Of a DNA stretch of 64,000 bases, positions 32,137-42,468 are shown one piece after another. Within the stretch, counting starts at the first letter, position 1. Every line of letters starts with the position of its first letter. The DNA is from Septoria linicola (lineage: Eukaryota > Ascomycota > Dothideomycetes > Mycosphaerellales > Mycosphaerellaceae): the NCBI GenBank assembly GCA_024114885.1, contig CP099426.1:682001-746000 (forward strand), in the 5' to 3' direction. The notes beneath the pieces are model-generated. The model worked only from the letters and a program-made list of their open reading frames with translations. It was not told the DNA's origin and did no database searches. The position numbers were made by a program, and so were the translations under genes.

Positions 32137-35106
32137 TCAAAAGCTGAAAATTGTAGCAGTGCCGAGCACATCATCTACAAGCTCATTCATTGTCGAGCGC
32201 AACTCTTGTGAATCATACTGAGACAACCTCTGTGCTTCTTCATACATCATGTAGCTCGGAATAGGCTCTTCCTCATTTCCACCTTGCACATCAGGTGGTC
32301 CAAAACTCAGGTCAGTAATGAGTGACTCCTCTTCAGCCACCAATGGCCTGGAAACCTCGACTGGCTGTGGAGAGCGCCATGTTGACGTGGCCTTGGGCGA
32401 AGAAGTAGGTACAACATTGCGGGCAGCAGGGACCAACGCCTCGTCAGATTGTTTGTCTTCTGCCAGAGCTTGTTCCGATACACCGAAGCTCAGACTGACT
32501 GTCGTCGCGTCAACAAGGCGGGGAACGTGTGTGAAGGAGTCTCTCACGACCTCGTCTGCGGCAGTAACAGATAATGTCTTAGCTGCAGGAGCCAACAATC
32601 CCAAGGATGATAGCCCCGACTCAAACGAAGCAGACGAGGCAATCTTGCCGCTCGGTCTAGGCCAGTCTTGACTCTTCTCGGGCTGCGCGAGCGCTGAAAC
32701 TAAATCCATAGACCGCGCCGGCATCGAAGAAGACTGTACATGCACGAATTGATCCGGAGAGTTCTGGGAGAATGACATCGAAAAGCGCAGACTGCTCCTT
32801 CGTCTCGCTTTCTCATCAAATGACTCTGATTGTGCCAGTTGTGTGCGAGGCTTGCCCTTTGTTGCCGTTGGTGAGGGAGCTATCATGGCTCTTGCATCTG
32901 GCTGATGTCTTGGCTTCTTTATGCTTGACCAGCCCTGCCAGTTTTGTAAGAGTGCTTGAGTACTTGGGACCGGCTCTTGGGACAAAGCCCCAAGTGGCCG
33001 ACGTTCACGCTCTTCAGCCTGGATCCGCGGAGTGCTCTGGTCGCCAAGGTAGAGTGCAGAATCAGTCTTGTCTAGAGAAGTGAAAAGCTCGTGTTGCGCT
33101 TGAGCAAGCATAGCCTGCGTCCCAGGCCAGAGTGGAGGTGGATCGGGATCCTGCTGGGGAAGATCTGCAACGATGTCCACATTGCTCTCTTGATTCTCGA
33201 CACCCTCGCCTCCAAGAAAAGACTCCTCGACTACGGTTTTCTCAGCCATATCTTCCTCAGAAGCCCTTCCCTGTGGCAGCGAAGACTTTTGACTCTGAGC
33301 ACGACTCATCTCGGCACCAGAGGCGATCATTTCCTGGCGTAGAGACGATCGTAGTGATGCCGAATTGCGTCCCAATGCCATTCGATCAGGCAGTCTTTGA
33401 TTGAGATGCTCGTTCGTCAGTGGTGTTTGTGGGTCCTCCGACTGTAGGGGTGTATCGGACGCGAGTTTGACTGGTCTCCTTGGTGTCTTCACATGTTTCG
33501 CTGCCGCCGCCGGAACCGTCTGAGCTTCAATTCTATCCACATCGGGCTCATCGCTATTATCGAACTTGGACACTCGCTTCCGATACACGAATGGGGATGA
33601 ATCTTTGCCGGTCACGGACTCTGTATACTGCATGCGCATGACACTCATACTATTCTGCTGGTCTGCTGGTAGACTGTGGAGCTCTTCCAGCGCCTTTTGC
33701 GACTCAGAGGGCGCAGACTTGCGTCTGTTTGATCTTCGTCTGGGCTGTCCGACTGCAGCGATCGGAGTGCCCCCTGCGGATTTCGTTGACCTTGGCTTTC
33801 GCGGCTTACGTGCGCTGGACTCTGCCGACGCGAGGATACTGACTCTTGTCCGCGGCATGACCACGATCTCGTCTTCCGCAGCAAGGTCGACATCGTGGCT
33901 CGCTGTTGAAGACGGTCTGTGCTGTTCGTTCATGGTTGCCCAGGACTTCCGAGGCCTGGCCAAGATACCCTGCTGTTTCAAGAGTCTATCTTGACTATCG
34001 TCTTGCGCATCTAGCTGACTGTTGAGTGCAGAGTCATCAGGAATGACGTGCTCTGTGGCCGTGTCGTAGTGATCATTGGATTGCTCCTCAATGGTAGACA
34101 TGGCGTCTTTGCGATGGTTTGTTTCTTTGGACTCAGAGGCTGGAGAAGAAACAGAGTCTGCCGATGATATGAGTGCAGTGACCGCAGGTCCTTGGCTATC
34201 TTGTGTGCCTGTCGCGCGTTCAGCAAGATATCTCTCAGTATGTGTCACGCGAGCAGCTTGAGAAGGTATGCTAAAAGATGATAAACCAAGCTCATCGCGA
34301 CTGCAGTCCTGATCCACAGGCTTCAAGACTGGACGTGGCCTGCGAGGCGGCCGAAATGCGCCTTTGCTTCGCCACATGGCACTCGTCCATGCTGGAGTGG
34401 GCGAAGGTCCGCAATCAGAGAGGCTGTCTTGGTCAGCGGGTCCAGTCGACTCAGGTTCCAGCTGACTATCCTGGACAACCTTTCGGGGACATGAATGTTG
34501 TAGCTCTTGATCGGCCGTGCTGACAGCAGCACCTTTCAGTTTCCTGTTCCGAAGCTCAGCTGCTCTCCGTAAAGCATCTTCGCTTGGCCCAAAAGCGATC
34601 TTGGCAATCCTTCGACTCCTTCTGCGCTGACAGCTTGATTGGTGCACTTCAACCAAGATCTCCTCCGTAGAAATTGAATCGTTCACGGCCTTCAGATCAA
34701 GGTACATAGGATCGATGTTCTCCTTCTCCACCTGGCGATTGCGCAGACATTCCCAGTCATCTTCGACATCCTGCCAAGTACTTTCATCGTCTTGACTCCA
34801 TTGAGCGTCGAAAATATCGTTTCTCACTGCACTCTCCAAGTTCTGAGTCCAGATCAAGCCATCTTCTGACCGCGCCGAAAGAACGTGCAGCTCCTCACCA
34901 TTGAGGAAGTCGTCAGCGAGTTTCTCGATTCTCCGGCGCTTTGGTATCCGGTCTGATAACGGAAAGTCATCCTCTGAATCTGAAAGGAGCTGTTCTTCGT
35001 CGACAGCCTCTGCCTCGTCAAAGGATATATCGCGGAAAAGCTCCGTTTGTTGAAATTCAGTCGCCGCCGACCACTGATATCCCCGCGGCCGATGTGTTCT
35101 GATCAT
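32137..35106 (-). CDS. Large disordered nuclear protein, unrecognised
   Basis: The frame encodes 989 residues and begins MIRTHRPRGYQWSAATEF. Composition is dominated by Ser, Glu, Asp, Gln and Arg with little predicted order. A basic cluster RIPKRRRIEK (about residue 53) and later RRRSRRIAKI and RKPRKPRSTK fit nuclear localisation. KENIDP at residues 128-133 matches a KEN box, a degradation signal read by the anaphase-promoting complex, in the favoured context with a following proline. Short conserved-looking pieces occur at SAMWRSKGAFRPPRRPRP and at the C-terminus EEPIPSYMMYEEAQRLSQYD. No catalytic or structured domain is visible. A cell-cycle role would be an inference from the KEN box and the divergent promoter shared with a spindle-pole scaffold gene. 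I do not recognise the family. Confidence 0.7.
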   Translation of the reverse strand: MIRTHRPRGYQWSAATEFQQTELFRDISFDEAEAVDEEQLLSDSEDDFPLSDRIPKRRRIEKLADDFLNGEELHVLSARSEDGLIWTQNLESAVRNDIFDAQWSQDDESTWQDVEDDWECLRNRQVEKENIDPMYLDLKAVNDSISTEEILVEVHQSSCQRRRSRRIAKIAFGPSEDALRRAAELRNRKLKGAAVSTADQELQHSCPRKVVQDSQLEPESTGPADQDSLSDCGPSPTPAWTSAMWRSKGAFRPPRRPRPVLKPVDQDCSRDELGLSSFSIPSQAARVTHTERYLAERATGTQDSQGPAVTALISSADSVSSPASESKETNHRKDAMSTIEEQSNDHYDTATEHVIPDDSALNSQLDAQDDSQDRLLKQQGILARPRKSWATMNEQHRPSSTASHDVDLAAEDEIVVMPRTRVSILASAESSARKPRKPRSTKSAGGTPIAAVGQPRRRSNRRKSAPSESQKALEELHSLPADQQNSMSVMRMQYTESVTGKDSSPFVYRKRVSKFDNSDEPDVDRIEAQTVPAAAAKHVKTPRRPVKLASDTPLQSEDPQTPLTNEHLNQRLPDRMALGRNSASLRSSLRQEMIASGAEMSRAQSQKSSLPQGRASEEDMAEKTVVEESFLGGEGVENQESNVDIVADLPQQDPDPPPLWPGTQAMLAQAQHELFTSLDKTDSALYLGDQSTPRIQAEERERRPLGALSQEPVPSTQALLQNWQGWSSIKKPRHQPDARAMIAPSPTATKGKPRTQLAQSESFDEKARRRSSLRFSMSFSQNSPDQFVHVQSSSMPARSMDLVSALAQPEKSQDWPRPSGKIASSASFESGLSSLGLLAPAAKTLSVTAADEVVRDSFTHVPRLVDATTVSLSFGVSEQALAEDKQSDEALVPAARNVVPTSSPKATSTWRSPQPVEVSRPLVAEEESLITDLSFGPPDVQGGNEEEPIPSYMMYEEAQRLSQYDSQELRSTMNELVDDVLGTATIFSF

Positions 35107-35508
35107 GTCAACGATGCGGTCTGACTGACGCCTTCCACGCTCATTGTGTCAGGGCGTCGTGTAGTGAGCTGTTCGACTTTCTCTGTGGCAAACGCTGGTC
35201 TAGAGACAGGTGCCGTTGGAGGCAGCAGCAGGGATGGTGGTTGCCGGAGCAACGTCGAGGAAAGCGCGACCCACGGCAGATTCAGCGCTAGCAGCTCGAT
35301 CTACACACAGACACACAATTGCGTAGTGTCCTAGTCTTCGCGCCATTGCCATGAGCAGCTTATACTGATTGTTTGACAATATGCGCCGCAGAGCTGACTG
35401 AGTGCCTTCCCGACAGTTACGACCACCTGGTGACGGGATCGACACACCACAAACAACAACGCGCTTTTCACTCGTCCACTCCTAGATGATCAGCATCAAA
35501 TAGCAAGA
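35107..35508. promoter_or_regulatory. Shared divergent promoter
   Basis: Only 402 bases separate the start codons of the disordered-protein gene and the Cdc11/Nud1 gene, so the two promoters overlap. I see no single decisive motif. Confidence 0.55.
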
Positions 35509-38500
35509 ATGGCTCAGCAAGTCGCGCCGTGGCTGCAAGGCCTCGACGAAGCCTGGGAGATTCCAGCGTCTTTCACGGCCCAGCAGCAACCACAGCAGCA
35601 GCAACATCACATTTCCTCGGCATCGCACGACGCCCACTCCATCAAAATCAGCTCCACTCGCACCACTCGGCAGCTCTCCAGCCAGCGGACGACCACAACC
35701 ACTTCACACAACTCCATCCAACGACGACGAGATCCCCTGGCGCCATTGAGCCACAACAGCAGCAACAACAGCTCCGTACGGCGACCAAACGGCACAGTGA
35801 AGCTGAATGCATCGCGATCATTCTCAGGCACGTCCGACGACTCGGTGGTGCAGTATGGCACGATCCAGCAGCGGTCCAAGAGCGCATCGCCTGTCAAGAA
35901 GCAGGAAACTCTGGAATGGAAAAGACGGCTGTTGAAGGGCCATGTCGGGTATGGCGACCAGACTGACCTGTTCGGCCCCTCCGGCTTGGAGAACATCTTC
36001 GCAACGCCGCGAGAGCCGGAACCCAAGCCCAAAACACGGAGCAGCATGAGTTGGCTGAACCACTCCGCATTGAATAACATGCCGTCGAGTCCACCACCAT
36101 GGCCTTCACAGCAGGACGACATTGAGAATGGGGACGTGGAGGACGAGTACGAGGACGAACGACTGACTGCGGTGGACGAAGAGACGGAGGTCGCAAGCGA
36201 AGGACACGCTTATACAGAAGGCGAGACGTTCGAGAGCAATCCCTTCGACTTGGATGATTCGCACCTGCAACAGAATCAGAGCAGCTCGGAAGGCCTGGCC
36301 CAGCATCCCATGTCAAGCCCCGAGAGGCTAGAGCCGACGGAGCACAACATGGTTGGTAACAGGACAGTCAGCGGCCAGACAGAGTGCGAGGACTTCAGTC
36401 CAGTATACATCTCGAAACATACGACGACCAATGGCCAGGTCAACTATAAAGCGCTAGACTCTCACCTGGTGAAGAAGTTTCAGAATATGTCCTTTGACCT
36501 CAAACAGAATAGTCACGAAGACGTGCAAGAGGGAGCGACCTGCCGAGATGAAGAATCAGTAGTGCAGAATGACGACTCTGCTTTTACTGATGGACCGGAC
36601 AGCGAGCTGCCCGCACTACCCGACTTATCACTTTCTGAAAATCTGCCTACTGGAACTCCGCCTTCAGTTGCAGGCTTGACGGGCAACGTGCAAACGTGCA
36701 GAGGAGGCTACTCTGGACAAGGTTCATTCAAGGAGAAGCCATTGAGTCCGTCGCCATCCCGGTCACAATCATCTGTTATACGCGATGCGAACAGCTTCCT
36801 TTCCCCTATAGCGCCCACAAGCCGCAAGCATGTTCAGGTACAGTCTCCGCTGCGAGAACCCAGCACTCCTGTGAATGGCGAGGCATCTTCGGAAGCGCGG
36901 TCTCGATCCTCTGGCAGTCCACTGAAGCTGTTTGGACCTCATGATACGTTCACCAGCAATCGCCTTTTGCGCCGCATGAGCCAACTCGATCCTGATCTAT
37001 CTGCTATCAGATCTGAGACAGCTAGCGAGCATAACGCTCCTGTGCATCCAAGAGAGGCATCTAGAAATGTCTCGACACACTCCTTTGGCAGCGGCAATCT
37101 GAGTCATCATCAGTTCAACGCCGAAATTACAATTACCAGTGCTTCAGACTCATCCAACGCCGACAGCGATCGCTCTCCTGGTTCCGACATTCCACCTCCA
37201 GGCGCCCGATCCCCAATGATGTTCAAATTGGAGACCTCGCCCATAGCTAGAGACACATTCAAGCTGAAGAGACGTCGTAGTGCAGTCACTTCTGCCGGGT
37301 CCACTCTGAACACAATGCCTAAAAAGTCCATCACTCTGCAAGCTACCGTCGAGGATGTCATGGATTTGAGCAAAGCCTTTCAGAAGCCATCAGAAACTAG
37401 CCTGGCTATGGGCAAAAGGCCACCCAACTCTCCTCATAAAGCGCCAACTCCAAAGCGCCGACGGACTTTGCATGCATCAGAGTTGCAAGAGGATGCAGCT
37501 GACTTTAGCCGCTCATTCCACGACAACTTACAAGATGCCATCTCCACTCACAAGAGCAACAGTGAGCGCAAAGTTGAGGAGCTTCTCGAAGCCTTGAGGC
37601 CACGGAACCCTACGCCTAGTCAGCGACGGCGTGAGCAGATTGAAGCTGAAATCAGGGAAGTCGCTGAGCAGTTCGCCACTGAAGCACCTGAGGAGTTGGA
37701 GGCGGTGATAGAACAAGTCGAACACTCCATGGCGTCTGTCAGTCCTCCGTCGATCCAACAGCAAGCTCGAACAGTCGCCGGTCAAGTTGCAAAGTTTAGT
37801 CTGCGAGTGCAAAAGGCATCTGGTGACCAGACAGAGCGCAAAAGATCTGTGACTACGCAGGACTTCTTCAATGAGGCGGTGATGGTAATGCGTTTAATCC
37901 GCGAGAAGGCTGGGAGACAAAGCGGACTCGGCAGTGTTGCCGAGTCAGACCAAGAAGGGAACAGCCAGAATATGGACCAGTCTGAGCAAGACCTCTCGGC
38001 ACTGAGAGTATCACGTCCTCCTTCGCGTGAGGTGCCCAGCGGGTGGAGGCCACGCACTTCTGAGCAGACAGATTCTAGGGTGATGAGCCACCTCCGAAGG
38101 TTCCAGGAGAACGATGATACCGAATTTATTGCCGATTCAAGCGCATCGCTCGAGGATAGCGAGCAGTACGAAGACGATTACGTGGCTATTGATGAGCACT
38201 CCAATATCCGCATCAAGGGCCCTCTGCCTCAGCTGGCTGCTGATGACGACGACTCTTCCCGCCCGGTTTCGCAGCGATCGAACCAATCTGTCTCGACCGA
38301 CAATTCAGCTGCCACTAGTACTGGCCGGACCCTACAGACCACCTGCACACGCAAATCTGACAATGTGGGTGTGCTGGCACCCGAGCATGTTGCACATCTA
38401 ATTGGCGAGCAAGTTGGAGGCATGGTCTATGACAAAGATCGACAGCAATGGGTGAAGACCAGAAGTCCACAAAAGCCCGTCTATGGTAGCTTTCTGGAGC

Positions 38501-41055
38501 CGCCGAGCAATATTACGAGTGACGACGATCCGTTTCGTGAGATCTCTGATCTGCCAGTGGATGAGCAGAAAGAGGAGGAAATCCGAAAAGTCAGCAACCA
38601 GGGCAGGCGACTAAGTGCCCTGCCAGACGAAGTCAGCGAAGCGCCGGCAGACGTGCACGACTTTGCACCACAGCCAGCTGAATCCCGTATCACCTCTCAG
38701 GAGACTGTGCTTGCCAGACCATCCACTCGCGAGAGCAGTAAGTCGGGACATACTTATTCAAGCTCCGATCCTTCCAAGTATACAGCTCTACACTCTAGCC
38801 AACAGCAGACGAATGAGACTCGTGCTACTTCATGGAGCGACGAAGAGCTTTTCCGTCTGGCCGCGGAGGGCAAAGCTAGACAGCAACCGTTAGCGTATGC
38901 CGCAGCTCAGGCGGCTTTGGCCCAGCGTAGCAAAACCAGCACGCTTCTCAGACAACCCAGCGTGGACAGTGAGGAGCACGCGTCAGTTGTGCCCGAGCCT
39001 CTTATTGTGGATCATGAATCCGCCACTGATGATGACTGTGTCGGAAACAGTACCCTCGATGAAGTCAATCATCATACGGATGAGCCTGCTGGCCTGCAAG
39101 ATGACACAGCCCTCGCCCCGGACAATAAAGGCATGGAGTTCATACATGCGCCGAAGCTTCGCAAAAGCCCTACAAAAGTCCAGTTCTCCTCCAACCACGA
39201 TACCAAGGCTCGAAACATGTCCTTGCGTCGACAAACTTTGACCAGCCGATTCAACGATGCAGATGCAATGGAGCAAAGCGAGCTGTCGTTTGTCGCTGCA
39301 CTGCCTGGCGAACGCATGATGAGCGTTTCTCTCAGTGTTTCGCGGCCCCTCAGCAAGCGACAGCCCATTGGTCATGTTGCCGAGCTTCCTTCTTCACCAT
39401 CAAAGTACGATCCGAGTTACATACTAAGTGATCTGCCTGACTTCACGATACACGGAGACGATGTCGAAAGACCTTCCGAGCGTGCTCTGGCCCAGCGTCT
39501 GGCGAAACGTGCAGCTGAGGAGGTTGATGACCGATACGCTCTCGCCGTCAAAGATCTGGTCAAGACGCTCGTTGACGTGAAGTCGGAAGAGCCGTATTGG
39601 GAAGAGGTCAAGCAGCTTGATCTTCACGATCAGTCAGTAGCCTCATTGCATGGGCTCAATGATTTCTGTGGTCGCGTGCAAGAAATGGATGTTTCCAACA
39701 ACAAGCTCGGCTACCTCAATGGCGCGCCTTCTAGCTTGCGCACACTTGTCGCAAGTAGCAACATGCTGAGCAGCCTGACGCCTTGGACACACCTCATGAA
39801 TCTCCAGTACCTCGATATTTCGAGCAATCAGCTTGACAGCTTAAAAGGCCTTGAGTGCCTGATACATTTGCGAGAACTCAGAGCCGACGACAATCAGATC
39901 GACAGTCTTGACGGCGTGCTTGAGCTTGACGGTCTACTCAGAATCAGGTTGCGGCGTAATCATGTGAGATCGCTTGACTTCGAGAACAGCTATCTACAAA
40001 GACTAGAGGAGCTCGATTTGTGCGCAAATGCCATTGAGCAAGTCCATGGGCTTGATCGACTGTCGTCACTGAAGAGTCTTCATCTTCGGAGCAACCATCT
40101 CATAGGATCAATGGAGGTCGACCAACCCATGCTGCACTTGAAGCATCTTTCTCTACAAGAGTGTGGCTTGAAGAACTTCGATGCTAGCAACTTTCCATCA
40201 CTACAAACACTATTACTGGACGACAACAAGATTGATTTCATTGATGGCCTGGATACGCTAAAATCGTTGGACAGGTTGTCGATGCGGAGGCAAATGCCCA
40301 GCAAGGGTGCCTTCGTGCGTGTGCTCGAGCAGGTTTGCCACGCTCGCACGATCCAGCTATCGGGATGTAATCTTCCGTCGTTGGGCCTGAAGACTGGACT
40401 CCTCAGTCTACAGTACCTGGAGCTTGCATCGTGTGGATTGCAGGACCTTCCCGAAGATTTCGGACTAAAGCTCCCCAACCTCATCGCACTCAACCTCAGC
40501 TTCAACTCACTGCGAGACATACGGCCTTTGCTCAACGTTCAGAAGCTGGAACAGCTCACGATCTGTGGCAACCGACTCGATCGTCTACGCAAGAGTGTTG
40601 CAACACTATCAAAAATGCCCACCCTGACTTCGCTCGACATGCGTGATAATCCATTGACCCAAGGCTTCTATGCTCCGAACACTGCTATGCGCTTGAGCTT
40701 ACCGCGTGGTGTTCAGACCAGCATTGTCCGCCATGAATACCCAGCTGGCGAACCAGACGAGGACGAAGATGTGGCTGCCGAGCGCGTCGAAGCCTCTAAG
40801 CATGTCTTGCCCGCTCGCGATGCCAACCAGGATATTATTCATCATGACCGATTGGATGAAAGCACCAAATTGCGAAGGCGGGTCTGTCATCTTATGCTTG
40901 GACATAGCTGCACAAGGCTGCAGCAGCTCGATGGTATGGCTTTTGACAAGAAGGCGCCTATGGTGAAGGATCGCATTTGGGATCGATTGGTTGAGCTCGG
41001 AATCATGAAGAAGTCGGGAAAGGTTGGATTGAGGAGTCAGGAGAGCACGCCGTAG
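35509..41055 (+). CDS. Septation/mitotic-exit scaffold, Cdc11/Nud1 type (LRR)
   Basis: This scaffold sits at the outer spindle pole body and organises the septation initiation (mitotic exit) network. The single exon encodes 1848 residues. The N-terminus is Gln/Ser/Thr-rich and contains QTLEWKRRLLKGHVGYGDQ-like text followed by DLFGPSGLENIF (about residues 134-165), a typical element of Cdc11 homologues. The central 1200 residues are disordered and Ser-rich, suited to phosphorylation. A leucine-rich repeat block runs from about residue 1364 to 1740, starting LDLHDQSVASLHGLNDF and including MDVSNNKLGYL, YLDISSNQLDSLKGLE and LALNLSFNSLRDI-like repeats. A C-terminal cap follows (LRRRVCHLMLGHSCTRLQQLDG). 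CAG/CAA microsatellite runs near 35581-35608 encode the polyGln. Orthology is from architecture and these motifs. Confidence 0.82.
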   Translation: MAQQVAPWLQGLDEAWEIPASFTAQQQPQQQQHHISSASHDAHSIKISSTRTTRQLSSQRTTTTTSHNSIQRRRDPLAPLSHNSSNNSSVRRPNGTVKLNASRSFSGTSDDSVVQYGTIQQRSKSASPVKKQETLEWKRRLLKGHVGYGDQTDLFGPSGLENIFATPREPEPKPKTRSSMSWLNHSALNNMPSSPPPWPSQQDDIENGDVEDEYEDERLTAVDEETEVASEGHAYTEGETFESNPFDLDDSHLQQNQSSSEGLAQHPMSSPERLEPTEHNMVGNRTVSGQTECEDFSPVYISKHTTTNGQVNYKALDSHLVKKFQNMSFDLKQNSHEDVQEGATCRDEESVVQNDDSAFTDGPDSELPALPDLSLSENLPTGTPPSVAGLTGNVQTCRGGYSGQGSFKEKPLSPSPSRSQSSVIRDANSFLSPIAPTSRKHVQVQSPLREPSTPVNGEASSEARSRSSGSPLKLFGPHDTFTSNRLLRRMSQLDPDLSAIRSETASEHNAPVHPREASRNVSTHSFGSGNLSHHQFNAEITITSASDSSNADSDRSPGSDIPPPGARSPMMFKLETSPIARDTFKLKRRRSAVTSAGSTLNTMPKKSITLQATVEDVMDLSKAFQKPSETSLAMGKRPPNSPHKAPTPKRRRTLHASELQEDAADFSRSFHDNLQDAISTHKSNSERKVEELLEALRPRNPTPSQRRREQIEAEIREVAEQFATEAPEELEAVIEQVEHSMASVSPPSIQQQARTVAGQVAKFSLRVQKASGDQTERKRSVTTQDFFNEAVMVMRLIREKAGRQSGLGSVAESDQEGNSQNMDQSEQDLSALRVSRPPSREVPSGWRPRTSEQTDSRVMSHLRRFQENDDTEFIADSSASLEDSEQYEDDYVAIDEHSNIRIKGPLPQLAADDDDSSRPVSQRSNQSVSTDNSAATSTGRTLQTTCTRKSDNVGVLAPEHVAHLIGEQVGGMVYDKDRQQWVKTRSPQKPVYGSFLEPPSNITSDDDPFREISDLPVDEQKEEEIRKVSNQGRRLSALPDEVSEAPADVHDFAPQPAESRITSQETVLARPSTRESSKSGHTYSSSDPSKYTALHSSQQQTNETRATSWSDEELFRLAAEGKARQQPLAYAAAQAALAQRSKTSTLLRQPSVDSEEHASVVPEPLIVDHESATDDDCVGNSTLDEVNHHTDEPAGLQDDTALAPDNKGMEFIHAPKLRKSPTKVQFSSNHDTKARNMSLRRQTLTSRFNDADAMEQSELSFVAALPGERMMSVSLSVSRPLSKRQPIGHVAELPSSPSKYDPSYILSDLPDFTIHGDDVERPSERALAQRLAKRAAEEVDDRYALAVKDLVKTLVDVKSEEPYWEEVKQLDLHDQSVASLHGLNDFCGRVQEMDVSNNKLGYLNGAPSSLRTLVASSNMLSSLTPWTHLMNLQYLDISSNQLDSLKGLECLIHLRELRADDNQIDSLDGVLELDGLLRIRLRRNHVRSLDFENSYLQRLEELDLCANAIEQVHGLDRLSSLKSLHLRSNHLIGSMEVDQPMLHLKHLSLQECGLKNFDASNFPSLQTLLLDDNKIDFIDGLDTLKSLDRLSMRRQMPSKGAFVRVLEQVCHARTIQLSGCNLPSLGLKTGLLSLQYLELASCGLQDLPEDFGLKLPNLIALNLSFNSLRDIRPLLNVQKLEQLTICGNRLDRLRKSVATLSKMPTLTSLDMRDNPLTQGFYAPNTAMRLSLPRGVQTSIVRHEYPAGEPDEDEDVAAERVEASKHVLPARDANQDIIHHDRLDESTKLRRRVCHLMLGHSCTRLQQLDGMAFDKKAPMVKDRIWDRLVELGIMKKSGKVGLRSQESTP

Positions 41056-41645
41056 GATGGCGAATCTGATGGAACTGTTCTGTGTGTGGAAGCCATGGAC
41101 AGAGCCATGGATAGGCTTTATTCGAACGACGAAAGGCAGGCGGTTGCATCGCCTCAGCGTAGAGCGGTGTTGGGATAAAGGTTCTGCTGTTTGATCGCTT
41201 TTCGGGCTTGGCATGGGTGAGAATTGAACTACTGCTGGAAATAGGGCTTGGAATGGCGTTTATGACTTAGCATTGCATTGTACGAAGTATGAGGTACCAT
41301 GAGCAAATGATCTCGTGTTTTCGCAGTCGCATCTTCTTCTATGCGTGTAGACACGCCGATCGCGGTGGCCTGACGGTGGCGAGGATCTCGTAATTCTTGC
41401 CTCGTAGACATTGAAAGTACAAGTGGATGAAGATCCAGCGCGCGATCATTGCCATCTAAGATGCTGTAGTGCTCCCAAGGCTCAGTAGATCAGCAATGGA
41501 CATGATCGTGGGCACACTTCCTTGTTGGCCCGGTCCTCTGCTGCCCCCTGAGCCATAGCGAGATCTTGCCTATGAAGTAGACCTACCGTGCCACGATGCC
41601 CCGCTGACCATCTACACAGCCCTTGTCGGCTCTCTGGCACAGCAT
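41056..41645. other. Intergenic region
   Basis: No gene is supported in these 590 bases, which lie between the end of the scaffold gene and the end of the broken LPRELRD gene. Confidence 0.5.
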
Positions 41646-42319
41646 TCAGCAGATACAGCCCGGCCTCTCATAGTGAGCCCGCGATGCCTGCTTAGCCACC
41701 GTCCAAGCATTCCAACCCCAATGCATCTTCAGTCTCTGTGTGCCTTCCTCAAGTTCGAAGCACTGTGCTCTGACCTGGAGGTCTCCGATCGTGTCACCGA
41801 ACTCCTCGAAGAGATCTCTTCTGAGGTCATACGCCATTTTCATTGAAGACGCCTCGAGCCATTCCTGCTCTGCTCCGTATCTGTTGTGTTTCTGCAGATG
41901 GGAAGCGGAGATAAGCTCGGAGCGCATCTTGCGTAGCTGTGAGCGATAGCAGGCGGGGAATGTTTCGAACCCCAAGTCATGACAATTTGACAGTCGTCGA
42001 AAGTGAAGATAGTATTTGTGAAGTAGACTTTCTGTTCCAGGACTTCGAGGCGGGCTTGTTTTGAAGTGAGGAGGAGGCCGGCGTTCATGGCGTTGAACCT
42101 GTTCGGATGTCCGACGTGATGGCTCCTGGTCTTGCTCATAGGAAAAACTTCGATATCGAGGGTGGCAAGGTCATAGACCATGTCGCGAAGTTCGCGAGGA
42201 AGGTCGAAGAACGTCGTGGTGCCTTCGCCTGGTTTGAAGGTGTGGGCATTCGCGGGATCGCTGTGATAGCACTCGAAGACCGGGAGGCAGTGCCCAAGAT
42301 CAGCAGATGGTGGCGCCAT
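41646..42319 (-). pseudogene. LPRELRD (F-box-like) gene with a frameshift
   Basis: The first frame (from ATG 42319) carries FFDLPRELRDMVYDLATLDIEVF, the family start motif, and LLLTSKQARLEVLEQKVYF, its second block. After FTFDDCQIVMTW it turns into poor sequence and stops at 41840. The natural continuation, GFETFPACYRSQLRKMRSEL, lies in another frame that runs to a stop at 41646. The two frames overlap at 41840-41975, and the switch falls near 41965-41985. No GT...AG pair there would make an intron, so a single-base frameshift, a real mutation or an assembly error, is the simplest explanation. Unbroken, the protein would be about 220 residues, normal for the family. It is the first of three related genes in a row. 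Confidence 0.65.
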
Positions 42320-42468
42320 CGTGTTATAGTCGTTGTTGTCGACGGTAAAGAGTCAAGGTAATGGAACGTTGGTAGTGGTAGGGAAGTAAAGCATTGCGGC
42401 GGAAGTGAGATCGAGTCTCAGTTTCAGTAAGCTAGTACCAGTGAATGCAAGAAAGCGTTCACTTGTAG

